From Thiotrichales bacterium (GTDB lineage Bacteria > Pseudomonadota > Gammaproteobacteria > J044): a stretch of DNA of 16,341 nucleotides. Positions 15,488 through 16,341 of this stretch are shown piece after piece (the first letter of the stretch is position 1; every line of letters begins with the position of its first letter). The notes under the pieces were generated by a model. The model ran no database searches and had not been told where the DNA came from. It saw nothing but the letters and a program-made list of their open reading frames with translations. The stretch covers positions 1-16,341 of the forward strand of contig JANTGN010000042.1 in the NCBI GenBank assembly GCA_024762895.1. Direction: 5' to 3'. Made by a program: the position numbers and the translations under genes.

Positions 15488-16341
15488 TCATATACCCGTT
15501 TCATCATGTAACTGGATGATACGAATCAGTCGTTCACGATCCAGCCAGCCTATGATCCGCCCCTGTTCCATGACGGGAACCTGGTTATAGGAGTGGGCAA
15601 CCATGAGTTGTAGTACCTCGGAGATACTGGCGGTGGCCGCCACGCCACGAATATCTTCAATAGCCGTCATGATCTCTCGTAGCGTGGTACGGTTCCATGC
15701 TTCGCGTGCCACCTTGTTGCAATCTTTGATGGTCACCAGTCCTATGATGAGATGGTCCTCGGTGACGACGCTGGCTCGCTTTCCCTCGGTAAATACAAAG
15801 CCCTCCATCCATTGCGTGATCGTGAGTGATCCTGGGACTGTACTGAAATCCTGATCCATATATTCCCGGGCCTGGTGTTGCCGAAAGGCCTGACTAATCA
15901 TGAAAGACTGGCCACTGGCCTGTGCGTTGAACAGCAGGAACCATCCAATGGCCAGCAACCAGATGCCATTGAGTAGCAGACCTGGTTGCAAGGCAAGTAA
16001 CAGGCCGAAGGCCATCAATATATAGGCCAGAAACTTCCCCGAGGCCACAGCCCAGCGCATGCCGGTCTGCGCATTACCGGAAACAGACCAGATCAGGGCG
16101 CGAAATACCCGTCCGCCGTCAAGAGGAAAGCCGGGTATCAGGTTAAAAATAGCGATGATCAGGTTGATTCGCCCCAGCCAGTTGAGTGAGACCGATACAA
16201 GCTCACTACTACTAGCGAAAATCCCGGCCAGTACATAAAAAATACCGGCCAGTACCAGGCTGACCAGGGGGCCGGCAATGGCAACCCAGAACTCTGTGCT
16301 GGCAGAGTCGGCCTCTTTTTCTGTCTGGGCGACGCCTCCAA
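15488..16341 (-). CDS. Site-2 protease family membrane metalloprotease with C-terminal CBS pair (partial, N-terminus beyond the window)
   Basis: An intramembrane zinc protease of the M50 family (SpoIVFB/Rv2625c-like group). 283 residues are visible. The frame is open without a stop to the right edge at 16341, so the start and the HExxH zinc site lie outside. Visible in order: GGVA and EFWVAIAGPLVSLVLAGIFYV (membrane segment, about 1-41); NLIIAIFNLIPGFPLDGGR (59-77), whose Asp74 in LDG is the third zinc ligand; two further hydrophobic stretches (about 102-135, FLAYILMAFGLLLAL and LLLNGIWLLAIGWFLLF); then two CBS domains (about 161-223 and 223-281), recognisable by VVTEDHLIIGLVTIKD and VPVMEQGRIIGWLDRERL. 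A Met inside the frame at 16060 is not the start, because conserved M50 sequence precedes it. CBS domains usually sense adenine nucleotides. The substrate is unknown. The Lon-like gene follows on the same strand after 121 bp. Confidence 0.9.
   Translation of the reverse strand, partial: GGVAQTEKEADSASTEFWVAIAGPLVSLVLAGIFYVLAGIFASSSELVSVSLNWLGRINLIIAIFNLIPGFPLDGGRVFRALIWSVSGNAQTGMRWAVASGKFLAYILMAFGLLLALQPGLLLNGIWLLAIGWFLLFNAQASGQSFMISQAFRQHQAREYMDQDFSTVPGSLTITQWMEGFVFTEGKRASVVTEDHLIIGLVTIKDCNKVAREAWNRTTLREIMTAIEDIRGVAATASISEVLQLMVAHSYNQVPVMEQGRIIGWLDRERLIRIIQLHDETGI

Noticed and set aside
16159..16341. A 60-codon minus-strand open frame at the right edge
   Set aside because: It is a shadow. 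The adjacent minus frame across the same bases encodes conserved M50 sequence (AGPLVSLVL, NLIPGFPLDGGR) continuous with the CBS-containing part, so the real gene runs to the edge in that other frame.

Overview
This window appears to be chromosomal DNA of a bacterium, most likely a facultatively anaerobic gammaproteobacterium. The evidence is a long three-part phosphate acetyltransferase of the enterobacterial type, an E. coli-like L-isoaspartyl methyltransferase, an FNR/ANR-type operator, and GC content near 50%. This placement is an inference, since no rRNA or marker gene is present. I see no phage, transposon, CRISPR or tRNA. All genes but one read on the minus strand.

Layout from left to right. 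At 10-3337 is a pta-ackA acetate operon (minus). At 3523-5013 a two-domain PPK2-type polyphosphate:AMP phosphotransferase (plus) diverges from it, with overlapping candidate promoters in the 185-bp gap. At 5033-5245 lies a decayed N-terminal fragment of a Na+/phosphate cotransporter (minus), with no start codon, a frameshift and no downstream part. At 5290-7258 are pcm and ahcY (minus, 16 nt apart), preceded by a phosphoribosyltransferase gene (7367-7975). At 8088-12739 nifJ, a 1214-aa pyruvate:ferredoxin/flavodoxin oxidoreductase, overlaps by 4 nt a dihydroorotate dehydrogenase-like flavoprotein gene. A perfect TTGAT-N4-ATCAA operator lies about 95 bp upstream of nifJ. At 12934-15366 is a LonB/YcbZ-like ATP-dependent protease. 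At 15488 to the right edge is the C-terminal part of a membrane site-2 protease with two CBS domains.

How the genes fit together. NifJ oxidises pyruvate to acetyl-CoA and reduced ferredoxin or flavodoxin. Pta and AckA convert acetyl-CoA to acetate and make ATP from ADP. The PPK2-type enzyme can regenerate ADP from AMP using polyphosphate. The window therefore holds most of an anaerobic, substrate-level ATP module, with oxygen control suggested by the FNR box. AhcY and Pcm are linked through S-adenosylhomocysteine: Pcm makes it and AhcY removes it. The Lon-like enzyme and the S2P protease are quality-control or regulatory proteases.

I found no wholly undescribed system. The points most worth a second look are the decayed phosphate transporter beside the polyphosphate gene, the FNR boxes, the nifJ/DHOD-like overlap, and the short archaeal/Thermotoga-type AhcY.
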